From Microbacterium paraoxydans (lineage in GTDB: Bacteria > Actinomycetota > Actinomycetes > Actinomycetales > Microbacteriaceae), in NCBI RefSeq assembly GCF_019056515.1, contig NZ_CP064873.1, positions 3,351,279 through 3,415,278 on the forward strand: a stretch of 64,000 nucleotides of DNA, read 5' to 3'. This document shows, one piece after another, positions 1 through 8,025 of this stretch. Every line of letters starts with the position of its first letter. Position 1 is the first letter of the stretch. The notes under the pieces are model-generated. The model was given only the letters and a program-made list of their open reading frames with translations, did no database searches and had not been told where the DNA came from. The translations under genes and the position numbers were made by a program.

Positions 1-290
1 GTGCGCTGGTTGCCCTCACGGTCCTGGTAGGAACGCTGGCGCAGACGACCCTGCGCGATCACGCGCATGCCCTTGGTGAGCGAGCCCGCCACGTGCTCGG
101 CGAACTCACGCCACACCGAGGCGCGGAGGAACAGCGCTTCGCCGTCCTTCCACTCGTTCGCGGCACGGTCGAAGTTGCGAGGCGTCGATGCGATGGTGAA
201 GTTCGCCACCGGCAGCCCGTTCTGCGTGTAGCGCAGCTCGGGGTCGGCGGTGAGGTTGCCCACCACGGTGATGACGGTTTCGCCGGCCAT
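1..290 (-). CDS. ssb: single-stranded DNA-binding protein, 5' part
   Basis: This is the N-terminal 96 residues of SSB; the gene runs off the left edge of the window. SSB coats single-stranded DNA during replication, repair and recombination. The translation begins [19 protein letters not shown] and shows the usual OB-fold features: the N-terminal [13 protein letters not shown] strand, the [15 protein letters not shown] segment, and [15 protein letters not shown] before the edge. The start is ATG at 290, only 5 bp after the rpsF stop. Together they form the conserved rpsF-ssb ribosomal/replication operon, which normally continues with rpsR and rplI. The family assignment is secure; only the C-terminal acidic tail cannot be seen. 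Confidence 0.95.
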   Translation of the reverse strand, partial: MAGETVITVVGNLTADPELRYTQNGLPVANFTIASTPRNFDRAANEWKDGEALFLRASVWREFAEHVAGSLTKGMRVIAQGRLRQRSYQDREGNQR

Positions 291-295
291 GAGAC

Positions 296-664
296 TTAGG
301 CCTTCGCAGCCTTGGCGGCCTTGCGGGCAGCCTTCTCTTCGGAGCGCTTGGCCTCGGAAGCGATCATCGCCTGAGCCTCTTCGGCGCGGAGCACCTTGGT
401 GCGCATGATCTGCTCGTTCAGCTTGAGCTGACGGTCGAGCTCCTGCGTGGCGGCGCTGGTCGCGGTGAAGTTGACGACGGCGTAGATGCCCTCGGTCTTC
501 TTCTGGATCTCGTAGGCGAGACGGCGCTTGCCCCAGATGTCGACGTTCTCGATAGAGCCACCATCGTTGGTGATGACCTTCAGGAACTTGTCGAGCGTCG
601 GGGCGACCTGGCGCTCGTCGATCTCGGGGGTCAGAATGACCATGAGTTCGTACTGGTGCGTCAC
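296..664 (-). CDS. rpsF: 30S ribosomal protein S6
   Basis: This is ribosomal protein S6, 122 residues, a component of the small-subunit platform that pairs with S18. The sequence opens [20 protein letters not shown], typical of the family, and contains the conserved [22 protein letters not shown] core. The C-terminus is an Ala/Lys-rich tail, as in many actinobacterial S6 proteins. The start is a GTG at 664, chosen over the internal ATG because a very strong Shine-Dalgarno (AAGGAGG, complement of 672-678) lies 7 bp upstream. It is the first gene of the rpsF-ssb operon, and ssb follows after 5 bp. Confidence 0.97.
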   Translation of the reverse strand: MTHQYELMVILTPEIDERQVAPTLDKFLKVITNDGGSIENVDIWGKRRLAYEIQKKTEGIYAVVNFTATSAATQELDRQLKLNEQIMRTKVLRAEEAQAMIASEAKRSEEKAARKAAKAAKA

Positions 665-779
665 TTACCCACCTCCTTCGGACTAGAACGGCTCTCGGGA
701 CTTTCCCGGGAGCAGGAGGGTGTGTGCACGTGCCCGCCCCAGGCGACCGAGCGGACGCCGGAAGGCAGACAACCTCGAC

Positions 780-785
780 AGTGTA
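780..785 (-). promoter_or_regulatory. possible -10 box of the rpsF-ssb operon
   Basis: On the minus strand the hexamer TACACT lies about 115 bp upstream of the rpsF start. It fits a SigA -10 element (TAnnnT), but no good -35 hexamer is visible at the usual distance. The 665-888 gap between rpsF and the divergent lipoprotein gene holds nothing else that I recognise. Confidence 0.3.
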
Positions 786-888
786 GCGGAGTTTCCTCGG
801 AGCTGCCTCCCGCACTTCCCGCCCGACCTTGGCATGCTGGAGGGCGTGCCTGGTGACGGTCATCGGCACGGACCTGGAGGGGGGCGCC

Positions 889-1593
889 ATGCGCGTCAAC
901 AAGTGGGGGGTCGGCGTCGTGCTGGCCGCCGCCGTCATGCTCACCGGATGTTCGGCGGGAGCCTCGGAGAAGCCGGCCGAGTCGAAGCCGAGCGGTGCCG
1001 CATCGCAGGAGGCCGAAGCGCCGTCCAGCGACTGCCCCGAACTCGCCGACGGTGCCACCGTCGACGGCTCCGCGCTCGGCGCCTGCATCGCCGAGGCCAT
1101 GACCGACACCGCCGGCTACGCCGCCAAGACCGTCGTGATGGGCATGGAGTCCACCACGCGCTTCAACCCGTCCGAGAAGGCGCTGGAGTCGCTCTCGCCG
1201 ATGGGCTCGATCGTCGCGATCGGCGACGACGTCTGGGTGAAGTCGCCGTCGAGCGACTGGCAGGCCGCCGACCCGTCGTCGAGCGACCCCATCATCGCCG
1301 GCCTCAGCACCACCGCGAAGGACGTCACCGCGATGGACCCCGCCGAGACGGCGAAGGCCATCACGGGTGACTTCACCGTGACCGGCACGGGCGAGCGCCT
1401 CGGCCAGAAGGTCTACCTCGTCAGCGGCACCGTCGAGCAGGCGGGCACGCCGGTCGAGGTCGTGTTCGAGGTCACCGAGGACTACGTCAACCTCGCCTCG
1501 ACCAGCTCCGCGACCGTCCAGGGACAGTCGGTCGACGTCGCCCTCGAGATCACCGAGTGGGACGTGAAGCAGGACATCGTCGCGCCGCTCTGA
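889..1593 (+). CDS. putative secreted lipoprotein, LppX/LprG-like
   Basis: This is a 234-residue predicted lipoprotein. The N-terminus has a short positive stretch, a hydrophobic core and the lipobox LTGC with Cys21 as the lipidation site, so the mature protein should be anchored on the outer face of the membrane. Mature residues 22-50 are a Ser/Glu/Ala-rich linker. The remaining part (about 55-234) alternates short strands with segments such as [14 protein letters not shown] and [21 protein letters not shown], reminiscent of the LppX/LprA/LprG lipid-binding fold; this is a resemblance, not a proof. The ATG at 889 is chosen because GGAGGGGGG lies just upstream and it begins the signal peptide; an in-frame upstream ATG at 829 would bury it. 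It is divergent from rpsF and followed by a strong hairpin. Confidence 0.8.
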   Translation: MRVNKWGVGVVLAAAVMLTGCSAGASEKPAESKPSGAASQEAEAPSSDCPELADGATVDGSALGACIAEAMTDTAGYAAKTVVMGMESTTRFNPSEKALESLSPMGSIVAIGDDVWVKSPSSDWQAADPSSSDPIIAGLSTTAKDVTAMDPAETAKAITGDFTVTGTGERLGQKVYLVSGTVEQAGTPVEVVFEVTEDYVNLASTSSATVQGQSVDVALEITEWDVKQDIVAPL

Positions 1594-1610
1594 TCGGACG
1601 AGACACACGG

Positions 1611-1638
1611 AAGGGCCGGAGCGCACGCTCCGGCCCTT
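1611..1638. terminator. hairpin terminator, probably bidirectional
   Basis: A perfect 13-bp stem (AAGGGCCGGAGCG paired with CGCTCCGGCCCTT) surrounds a CA centre. It sits between the convergent ends of the lipoprotein gene and the peptide-transport operon. There is no U-tract, as is common in high-GC genomes. Confidence 0.75.
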
Positions 1639-1652
1639 CGCCGTATTCGGCG

Positions 1653-2492
1653 TCAGTAGGCGACGGGAGGAACCTCGGCCCAGACCGCGCGGTCGTCGGC
1701 GGAGGGCGCCTCAGGGATGCGCCCCGTGCCGTCGGGCTCCGGGATCGCGGCGAGCAGCGCCTGCGTGTAGGGGTGCCGCGGCGCCGCCCAGAGCTCGTCG
1801 GTCGGCCCGGACTCGAGCACCCTCCCGCCGAACATCACGAACGTGCGGTCGGCGATGCGGCGCACGACGGCGAGGTCGTGGGAGATGAAGAGCATCCCCG
1901 CGCCGGACTCGGCCACGAGATCGCGCATCAGTCCCGCGACACTCGTCTGGGTGGACGCGTCGAGGGCGGAGATGGGCTCGTCGGCCACGAGCAGCGAGGG
2001 CCGCGCGGCGAGGGCCCGGGCGATCGCGATGCGCTGCTTCTGGCCGCCGGAGAACTGATGCGGGAAGCGGGTGCGCACCTCGGCGGGCAGTCCCACCCGC
2101 TCCAGCCACTCCTCCACGGTGGAGCCGGCGGCACCGCGCGCACGGGCGGTCGCGATGCCGTCGGAGATCTGGTCGCCGATCCGCCGGCGCGGGTTCAGCG
2201 AGGTCGCCGGGTCCTGGAAGACCATCTGGATGCCGGTGAGCGCCGTGTCACGACGACGGATCCCCAGCGGCGCGACGGGGGCGCCGCGGAACGACACGGT
2301 CCCGGCGGCGGTCTTCTCGATCCCGACGACGGCGCGGGCCAGGCTCGACTTGCCGCTGCCGGACTCGCCCACGAGGGCGACCGTCTCCCCCGCCGCCACG
2401 CTCAGCGAGACGCCGTTCACCGCGATCACGGGCGGGGTGCCCGGGTACCGCACCACCACGTCGCGGGCGTCGAGGACGCTGACCTCACTCAT
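1653..2492 (-). CDS. oligopeptide/dipeptide ABC transporter ATP-binding protein (OppF/DppF type)
   Basis: This is the last gene of a five-gene peptide/nickel-family importer operon. It is a 279-residue ATPase with Walker A GESGSGKS at 42-49, Q-loop MVFQDP near 90-95, signature FSGGQKQR at 147-154, Walker B LLVADEP at 167-173 and H-loop His205. The C-terminal RHPYTQALLAAIPEP segment is the hallmark of the oligopeptide/dipeptide ABC subfamily. The start overlaps the preceding ATPase gene by 8 bp, indicating translational coupling. The transported ligand cannot be read from the sequence; peptides, nickel or opines are all possible. Confidence 0.92.
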   Translation of the reverse strand: MSEVSVLDARDVVVRYPGTPPVIAVNGVSLSVAAGETVALVGESGSGKSSLARAVVGIEKTAAGTVSFRGAPVAPLGIRRRDTALTGIQMVFQDPATSLNPRRRIGDQISDGIATARARGAAGSTVEEWLERVGLPAEVRTRFPHQFSGGQKQRIAIARALAARPSLLVADEPISALDASTQTSVAGLMRDLVAESGAGMLFISHDLAVVRRIADRTFVMFGGRVLESGPTDELWAAPRHPYTQALLAAIPEPDGTGRIPEAPSADDRAVWAEVPPVAY

Positions 2493-3300
2493 CCGCAGCC
2501 TCCTCGGGGCTCTCGTCGATGCGCGACCCCGGCAGGGCCGCGAGCAGCATGCGGGTGTACTCGTGCTGCGGAGCGCGGAAGAGCGTCTCCCGATCGGCGA
2601 GCTCGACGATGCGGCCGTCCTTCATGATGGCGACCGTATCCGCGATCGCGCTCATCACGCCCAGGTCGTGGGTCACGAGCAGCACGGCGAGGTTCCGCTC
2701 GGTCGCGAGGTCGCGCAGGAGCTTCAGGATGCCGGCCTGCACCGTCACGTCGAGGGCGGTCGTCGGCTCGTCCGCGAGCAGCACCTCCGGGTCGCACGCG
2801 AGGGCGCACGCGATCGCGATGCGCTGCCGCTGTCCGCCGGAGAACTGATGGGGATACCGCTTCAGGGCCTCGGCCGGGTTCGGCACCTGCACGGTCTGGA
2901 GCAGCTCGACCGCCCGCTCGCGCGCAGCGGCGCCCTTGAGTCCGAGGTGCACGCGCATGTGATCGGTGAGCTGACGGCCGACCGGCAGCTGCGGGTGCAG
3001 CGAGGCCGACGGGTCCTGGAAGACCATCGCGATGCGCTTCCCGCGGACGCGGTTGAGCCCCCGGCGGTTGCGACCGACGAGCTCCTCCCCCGCGAGCAGG
3101 ATCGAGCCGCCGGTCTTCGCCTGTCGCGGCAGGAGGCCGAGCACCGCCAGGGAGGTGAGCGTCTTACCGGAGCCCGACTCCCCCGCGAGGCCGTGGATGC
3201 GCCCGGGTTCGAGCTCCAGGGACACGCCCTTCACCAGCGGACGGCCGATGTCGATCGTGAGGTCGCGGATGCTCAGCGTCGCCGTGCTCTGCGCGGTCAT
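2485..3300 (-). CDS. oligopeptide/dipeptide ABC transporter ATP-binding protein (OppD/DppD type)
   Basis: This is the second ATPase of the importer, 271 residues. Walker A GESGSGKT lies at 40-47, signature FSGGQRQR at 153-160, Walker B VLLADEP at 173-179 and H-loop His211. It ends with the family motif HEYTRMLLAALPGS. It pairs with the OppF-type subunit as a heterodimer on the cytoplasmic face. The ATG at 3300 overlaps the stop of the upstream permease in an ATGA arrangement. The protein is shorter than many OppD proteins of about 330 residues because it lacks the long C-terminal extension. Confidence 0.92.
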   Translation of the reverse strand: MTAQSTATLSIRDLTIDIGRPLVKGVSLELEPGRIHGLAGESGSGKTLTSLAVLGLLPRQAKTGGSILLAGEELVGRNRRGLNRVRGKRIAMVFQDPSASLHPQLPVGRQLTDHMRVHLGLKGAAARERAVELLQTVQVPNPAEALKRYPHQFSGGQRQRIAIACALACDPEVLLADEPTTALDVTVQAGILKLLRDLATERNLAVLLVTHDLGVMSAIADTVAIMKDGRIVELADRETLFRAPQHEYTRMLLAALPGSRIDESPEEAADE

Positions 3301-4208
3301 GCGGGCACCCCCGTCGCGGAGGCGGTGTGCTCCGCCTGCTTCTCGTGTGTGATCTCGGCGGTCGGGTCGAGCACGTCGCGCATCGCGTCGCCGAGGAAGT
3401 TGAACGCGAGCACCACGGTGAGGATCGCGAGGCCGGGGAAGACTCCGAGCCACCAGGCGTCGAAGTTCTGCATCGCCCCGGAGATCATCGACCCCCACTC
3501 CGCCGTCGGCGGCTGCGCACCGAGACCGAGGAAGGAGAGCCCTGAGAGGAGCAGGATCGCCGCGCCGATGTCGAGCGTCGCGAGCACGAGGACCGGGCCG
3601 GCGATGTTCGGCAGGATGTCGACGAAGAGCGTGCGCAGCGGCGAGTGGCCGAGCAGGCGGCCGGCGATCACATAGTTCTGCCCGCGGAGACCGAGCACGA
3701 TGCTGCGGGTGACGCGGGCGTACTGCGGCCACGAGACCACGATCGCGGCGATGACGGCGTTGAACAGCGAGGGGCCGAGCGAGGCCGCGACCACCATGGC
3801 GAGGATCACGGTCGGGAAGGCCATGAAGAGGTCGGTGATGCGCATGAGCGTCTCGTCGACGGCGCGCCCGAAGTACCCGGCGACCGCACCGACGAGGGTA
3901 CCGATGATGAGGGCGGCGATCACGAGCATGAGCGCGAGCGGCAGACTCACCGTCGCGCCGGTCATCAACCGGGAGAAGATGTCGCGGCCGTTGCCGTCGG
4001 TACCGAGGATCGTGTCGATGCCCGGCGGCTGCAGGCGCGGCAGCACCTGCGCGTTCGGCGGGTAGGGCACCCACCACTGCGCGGTGAAGGCGACGATGAT
4101 CCACGCACCGGCGATGACGGTGCCGATGATGCCGAGCGGAGTGCGCCAGGCACGCGGCCAGCGGAAGCGGAAGCGTCCGGCGGGGGTCGCTGCGGCGATG
4201 CGGCTCAT
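3297..4208 (-). CDS. ABC transporter permease (OppC/DppC type)
   Basis: This is an inner-membrane permease of 303 residues with an N-terminal transmembrane segment (about 25-45), the GTDGNGRDIFSRLM motif near 69-82 typical of DppC/OppC, and five further hydrophobic segments. The EAA-like loop GHSPLRTLFVDILPN that docks to the ATPases is present, followed by GLSFLGLGAQPP, another DppC signature. It is coupled by 4-bp ATGA overlaps to the OppB-type gene upstream and the OppD-type gene downstream. Confidence 0.92.
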   Translation of the reverse strand: MSRIAAATPAGRFRFRWPRAWRTPLGIIGTVIAGAWIIVAFTAQWWVPYPPNAQVLPRLQPPGIDTILGTDGNGRDIFSRLMTGATVSLPLALMLVIAALIIGTLVGAVAGYFGRAVDETLMRITDLFMAFPTVILAMVVAASLGPSLFNAVIAAIVVSWPQYARVTRSIVLGLRGQNYVIAGRLLGHSPLRTLFVDILPNIAGPVLVLATLDIGAAILLLSGLSFLGLGAQPPTAEWGSMISGAMQNFDAWWLGVFPGLAILTVVLAFNFLGDAMRDVLDPTAEITHEKQAEHTASATGVPA

Positions 4209-5266
4209 GCGATCCTCACTCTCGGGTCGAGCACGCCGTAGAGCAGGTCCACGATGAAGTTGATGAGGAGGTAGATGACGCCGACCACGAGACCGACGCC
4301 CATGATGCCGGGCAGGTCGAGGTTGGCGGCGGAGTTGTAGGCGTACGTTCCCAGTCCCGGCCAGGCGAACACCGACTCGACGAGCACGGTTCCGGAGAGC
4401 AGGGCCCCGAACGCGACACCCACCACGGTGAGGATCGGCAGCGAGGCGCCCCGGAGCACATAGTCGATGATGACGCGCATCGCCGGCAGGCCCTTGGCCC
4501 GGGCCGCGCGCACGTAGTCGCTGCCGAGGACCTCGAGCACCGACGTGCGGATGAAGCGGGTGAGCAGCCCGATGGTCACGAGCGAGAGCACCATGACCGG
4601 AAGCGCGAGGTGCGCGAGGGCGTCGAAGAAGCCCACCGCGTCGCCGTTGAGCAGGTAGTCGACCGTGTAGAGCCCGGTCACGCGCGGCGGCGGGGTGATC
4701 GACGGCGAGATGCGTCCGGAACCCGGGGCGATCCGCAGCTCCAGGAAGAACACGTAGAAGCTGACCAGAGCGAGCCAGAAGGTCGGGACGCTGAGCCCGA
4801 CGAGCGTGACGACGCGGATGACCTGGTCGGTGACGAGGCCGCGGCGGTAGGCGGCCAGGGTGCCGAGCACGATGCTGACCGCGAGGCTGACGATGATCGC
4901 GCCGATCGCGATCTCGATGGTCGCGGGCACGGCGGTGGCGAGGTCGCTGGTGACCGGGCGTCCGGTCACCAGCGACGTGCCGAGGTCCCCGCGGAGCAGG
5001 TTCCCCATATAGATGAAGTACTGCACGAACAGTGGCTGGTCGAGTCCGTTCGCCTTGATGAACGCCTCGCGCGTCGCGGGGTTCTGCGACGCGCCCTCAC
5101 CGAGCGCGGCCGAGACCGGGTCTCCCGGCACCAGGTTGGTGAGCGCGAACGTGACGATCGTCACGCCCACCAACAGGAGCAGAGAGGTCCCGGCCCGCCG
5201 CAGCAGGTATCCGACGAGAGGCGAGCGGCGCCGCTGCGCCTGCCTCTGCACGGCCACTGTCGTCAT
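4205..5266 (-). CDS. ABC transporter permease (OppB/DppB type)
   Basis: This 353-residue permease has an N-terminal transmembrane helix (LLRRAGTSLLLLVGVTIVTF), the NLVPGDPV motif diagnostic of DppB/OppB, and a conserved C-terminus ending LLYGVLDPRVRIA. The RAARAKGLP stretch is the EAA-type ATPase contact loop. It forms the translocation channel with the OppC-type subunit. It begins 10 bp after the substrate-binding protein gene and overlaps the next gene by 4 bp. Confidence 0.92.
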   Translation of the reverse strand: MTTVAVQRQAQRRRSPLVGYLLRRAGTSLLLLVGVTIVTFALTNLVPGDPVSAALGEGASQNPATREAFIKANGLDQPLFVQYFIYMGNLLRGDLGTSLVTGRPVTSDLATAVPATIEIAIGAIIVSLAVSIVLGTLAAYRRGLVTDQVIRVVTLVGLSVPTFWLALVSFYVFFLELRIAPGSGRISPSITPPPRVTGLYTVDYLLNGDAVGFFDALAHLALPVMVLSLVTIGLLTRFIRTSVLEVLGSDYVRAARAKGLPAMRVIIDYVLRGASLPILTVVGVAFGALLSGTVLVESVFAWPGLGTYAYNSAANLDLPGIMGVGLVVGVIYLLINFIVDLLYGVLDPRVRIA

Positions 5267-5276
5267 GGCGATCCGC

Positions 5277-6860
5277 TCAGCCGGCCGGCTGGATCTCGGC
5301 GATGTCCATCTCCCACACGGAGTTGTACACGGCGCCGGACACGCTGGAGGCGGAGGAGATGTTGCGACCGGGGACGATCAGCGGCACGAACGGGCCCTCG
5401 GCCTGCATGGCCTCGGCGAACTCGGTGAAGGCCTCGGTGCGCTGCTCGGCGTCGGTCGCGGCGGCCGCACCGGCGGCGATGCCCGCGATCTCCGGGTTGG
5501 CCTCGGCCGCCCAGCCGGCGCGGAGGCCGACCTTCAGACCCGGGGCGAAGGGGAGGAAGTTCGCCGAGTCGGCGTAGTCCGGACCCCAGAACCACAGGCC
5601 GAAGCCCTCGGTGCCGTTGACGTACGCATCGAGCTCGGTCGCGAACGGTGCCGGAGCCAGGTCGACGGCGATGCCGGCGTCCTCGAGCTGCGCCTGGATG
5701 CGCTCCGCGAGCGGGGTGAACTCCACGCCGCCGACCGGGTAGTCGTTCGGGAACTGGAGCTTGAGGGTCTGACCGGTGTACCCGGCCTCCTCCAGCGCGG
5801 CCTTCGCCTTGTCGAGGTCCTGCTTCACGCCGCTGTCGAGGGCGCCCTCGAACCCGGGCGGGATGACGCCGGTCGCCTGGACGGCACCGGCGCCGGCGAG
5901 CTCGAGCAGCGCGTCGTAGTCGAGCGCGTAGCGGATGGCCTCCGCGATCTTCACGTTCGCGAGGTCACCGCCGGCCTCGCCCTGGTTGAGCAGCAGGAAG
6001 ATGGTCTGGCCGGACGGGACCGAGTCGACGCTGATGTCATCGCCGAGACCGGCGACCTGGTCGCCGTTGAGGTCCATCGCGACCATCGAGTCGCCGCCCT
6101 TGAGGTTGGCGAGCTGGGTCGCGCTCTCCGAGACGTTGCGCACGACGACGCGGCTGTAGGCCGACTCCTCGTCGCCGTTGTACTCGTCGTTGCGCGTGAG
6201 CACGACCTGCGAGCTGAGGTCGAGCGTGTCCAGCACGAACGGGCCGGATCCGGCGGACTCGCCGTCGAGGAAGCCCTGGGCGCTGTCGGAGCCGTCGGTG
6301 CTTCCGCCGTTCTCCATCACGACGTCGGCGTTGACGATGCCGAGCGCCGGGTTCGCGAGGATCGCGGGGAGCTGCAGCAGCGGGGTCTCCGAGGTGAACC
6401 GGATGGTCTTGTCGTCGACCTCCTCGATCGTGAGGCCGCCGAGCAGGAAGTTCGGCTTGGCGTCTTCCATCCCCTGGATGCGCTGCAGCGAGAACACGAC
6501 GTCCTTCGCCTCGACGGGCGAGCCGTCGGAGAACACGCGGTCGCCCTCGAGCGTGAACGTGAACTCGGTCGCCTCGTCGTTCTGCTCCCACGACGCGAGG
6601 CCCGGGACCGGAGTGGAGACGTCGGAGCCCTCGAAGTCGACGAGGGTCTCGTACAGCGCCTTCGCGATCATGTTGCCGGTCGGGTCGTACGTGTGACCCG
6701 GGTCGGCCGTCTCGATCGAGAACGCGGTGTCGATGACGAGGGAGTCGGAGCCCTGGGACGACTCGGAGGTGTTCGCCGAGTTCCCTCCCGAGCAACCTGC
6801 GAGCGCCAGGAGCGCGACGGCTCCGAGCGCGATGACCGGCGTGATACGGCGTGACGACAT
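5277..6860 (-). CDS. ABC transporter substrate-binding lipoprotein (SBP family 5)
   Basis: This is the first gene of the importer operon: a 527-residue solute-binding protein of the OppA/DppA/NikA class. Residues 1-22 form a lipoprotein signal with lipobox ALAGC (Cys23), followed by a Ser/Asn linker. The typical family-5 segment DTAFSIETADPGHTYDPTGN appears early in the mature part, and YALDYDALLELAGAGAVQATG mid-protein matches the conserved hinge region. The ATG at 6860 is chosen because GGAGG lies 8 bp upstream and it gives a normal signal peptide; an in-frame ATG 27 bp further up does not. The ligand is unknown. The gene is divergent from an Lrp-type regulator. Confidence 0.92.
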   Translation of the reverse strand: MSSRRITPVIALGAVALLALAGCSGGNSANTSESSQGSDSLVIDTAFSIETADPGHTYDPTGNMIAKALYETLVDFEGSDVSTPVPGLASWEQNDEATEFTFTLEGDRVFSDGSPVEAKDVVFSLQRIQGMEDAKPNFLLGGLTIEEVDDKTIRFTSETPLLQLPAILANPALGIVNADVVMENGGSTDGSDSAQGFLDGESAGSGPFVLDTLDLSSQVVLTRNDEYNGDEESAYSRVVVRNVSESATQLANLKGGDSMVAMDLNGDQVAGLGDDISVDSVPSGQTIFLLLNQGEAGGDLANVKIAEAIRYALDYDALLELAGAGAVQATGVIPPGFEGALDSGVKQDLDKAKAALEEAGYTGQTLKLQFPNDYPVGGVEFTPLAERIQAQLEDAGIAVDLAPAPFATELDAYVNGTEGFGLWFWGPDYADSANFLPFAPGLKVGLRAGWAAEANPEIAGIAAGAAAATDAEQRTEAFTEFAEAMQAEGPFVPLIVPGRNISSASSVSGAVYNSVWEMDIAEIQPAG

Positions 6861-6929
6861 CAGGGCCTCCAAGGGCGAGGAGTACATTCGGGTCCGGTCG
6901 CCACCGATGTGGACGACCGGGGATCAGAT

Positions 6930-6944
6930 TCGCATCATATGCGA
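6930..6944. promoter_or_regulatory. candidate operator in the divergent importer/Lrp promoter region
   Basis: The palindrome TCGCAT-CAT-ATGCGA has perfect 6-bp arms. It lies between the divergent starts of the peptide importer and the Lrp-type regulator. An 11-bp direct repeat, TGTCCAGCAAG, occurs at 6950-6960 and again at 7013-7023 over the regulator start. Both are plausible binding sites for the adjacent regulator; this is an inference from position and symmetry. Confidence 0.4.
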
Positions 6945-7011
6945 CGATGTGTCCAGCAAGTGCGCGTCACACAGGCACGCATTGTCGAGAACCTCGGATG
7001 TGAGGAGCAAT

Positions 7012-7599
7012 ATGTCCAGCAAGGACGCGGATCCGTCGAAGCAATCTGGACGAAGTGCCGCCCCTTTGGATGAGACGGCGTACAGAATCCTCGATGTGCT
7101 GCGCGATAACGGTCGCGTCTCGATCGCCGCGCTGGCCGAGAAGGTGGGCATCTCGCGGGCCAGCGCGTACACGCGGGTCGAGTCGCTCGTGCACGACGGC
7201 GTCATCACCGGATTCAGCGCACGCGTGGATCAGGCGAAGGCCGGGCTGTCGATCGGAGCCCTCGTCTTCGTGACCGTGATGCCGCAGGCCTGGGCCTCGT
7301 TCCGGGAGCGGATCATCGAGATGCCGGACGTGGAGTGGTGCGCGATCACGACCGGGGAGCACGACGCGATGCTGCTCATCCGCGCGGTCGACGTGAGCGG
7401 TGTGCACGAGTTCTCGACGGGAGTCATCGCGCAGCTTCCCGAGGTGCGGACGGTGGTCAGCGTCGTCGTGCTCGACGAGGTCATCCGGCGGCCCTACCTG
7501 CTGCCCGGAGACCTGCCGGAGCGGCAGACGGAGGTTCCGCTCGGGATGACGCGATGGACGCCCGCCTCGCCGGGGCGGGATGCGCTCCCGCCGCGCTGA
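7012..7599 (+). CDS. Lrp/AsnC-family transcriptional regulator
   Basis: This is a 195-residue regulator with an AsnC-type winged helix at about 20-66 (ILDVLRDNGRVSIAALAEKVGIS, then SAYTRVESLVHDGVI) and a C-terminal ligand-sensing RAM-like domain (GALVFVTVMPQAWASF through AITTGEHDAMLLIRAVD). The start is placed at ATG 7012, preceded by GAGGAG at normal distance; the frame stays open far upstream but over non-conserved sequence. It is transcribed away from the peptide importer, so it probably controls that operon and itself in response to an imported ligand such as an amino acid. Confidence 0.88.
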   Translation: MSSKDADPSKQSGRSAAPLDETAYRILDVLRDNGRVSIAALAEKVGISRASAYTRVESLVHDGVITGFSARVDQAKAGLSIGALVFVTVMPQAWASFRERIIEMPDVEWCAITTGEHDAMLLIRAVDVSGVHEFSTGVIAQLPEVRTVVSVVVLDEVIRRPYLLPGDLPERQTEVPLGMTRWTPASPGRDALPPR

Positions 7600-7600
7600 G

Positions 7601-7960
7601 TCAGGCGGCCGGGATCTCCTCGACGACACTGAGCTGCGGGAGGCCGTGCATCTCGTAGTGCTCCACCAGACGGATGCGGCCGTCGTCGGTGAGCTCCAGC
7701 TCGCTCTCGCCATCCCCGGTGACCACGGTGCCGTCGGCCTTGAGCACATGGACGAACGAGACCCAGATCGTGTCGCCGGTGCGCGTGCCGACGAACTTCC
7801 CGAAGGTGACCGTGTCACCCTCGTAGCCGCCCCAGATCGCGCCGTCGCGTTCGAAGTACTCGAAGACGCTGGGGGCGTCGGGGTCGACGGCGGAGGTCGT
7901 GGACGAGACCATGCGGAAGCGTCGGCCGTCGAGGGAGGGGAGGGTGGCGGTGGCAGTCAC
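7601..7960 (-). CDS. uncharacterised small protein (family often labelled n-acetylglutamate synthase)
   Basis: This is a 119-residue protein from a widespread family of about 110 residues. From memory the family pattern is LxGRxFR near the N-terminus, then FxYxxxGxIxxGxYxG, HVLxxDGxxxTG, GRIRLxEHYE and a final VVEEI; all are present here. Many relatives carry the name n-acetylglutamate synthase, but nothing in the sequence resembles a GNAT acetyltransferase and I would not use that name. The GTG start at 7960 is supported because LDGRRFR at 10-16 is part of the family; no good ribosome site precedes it, so the message may be leaderless. It converges on the Lrp gene. Confidence 0.75.
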   Translation of the reverse strand: MTATATLPSLDGRRFRMVSSTTSAVDPDAPSVFEYFERDGAIWGGYEGDTVTFGKFVGTRTGDTIWVSFVHVLKADGTVVTGDGESELELTDDGRIRLVEHYEMHGLPQLSVVEEIPAA

Positions 7961-8025
7961 CCCTCGATTATGGGGGATCGACGGCCGCGGCTCGCGTCGT
8001 CGGACGCGGCCGGTACCGTGGTCGC

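Noticed and set aside
661..1626. Long open frame on the minus strand opposite the lipoprotein gene
   Set aside because: High-GC shadow; Arg/Gly/Asp-rich composition, no motifs, and it overlaps a gene with a clear lipoprotein signal and ribosome site.
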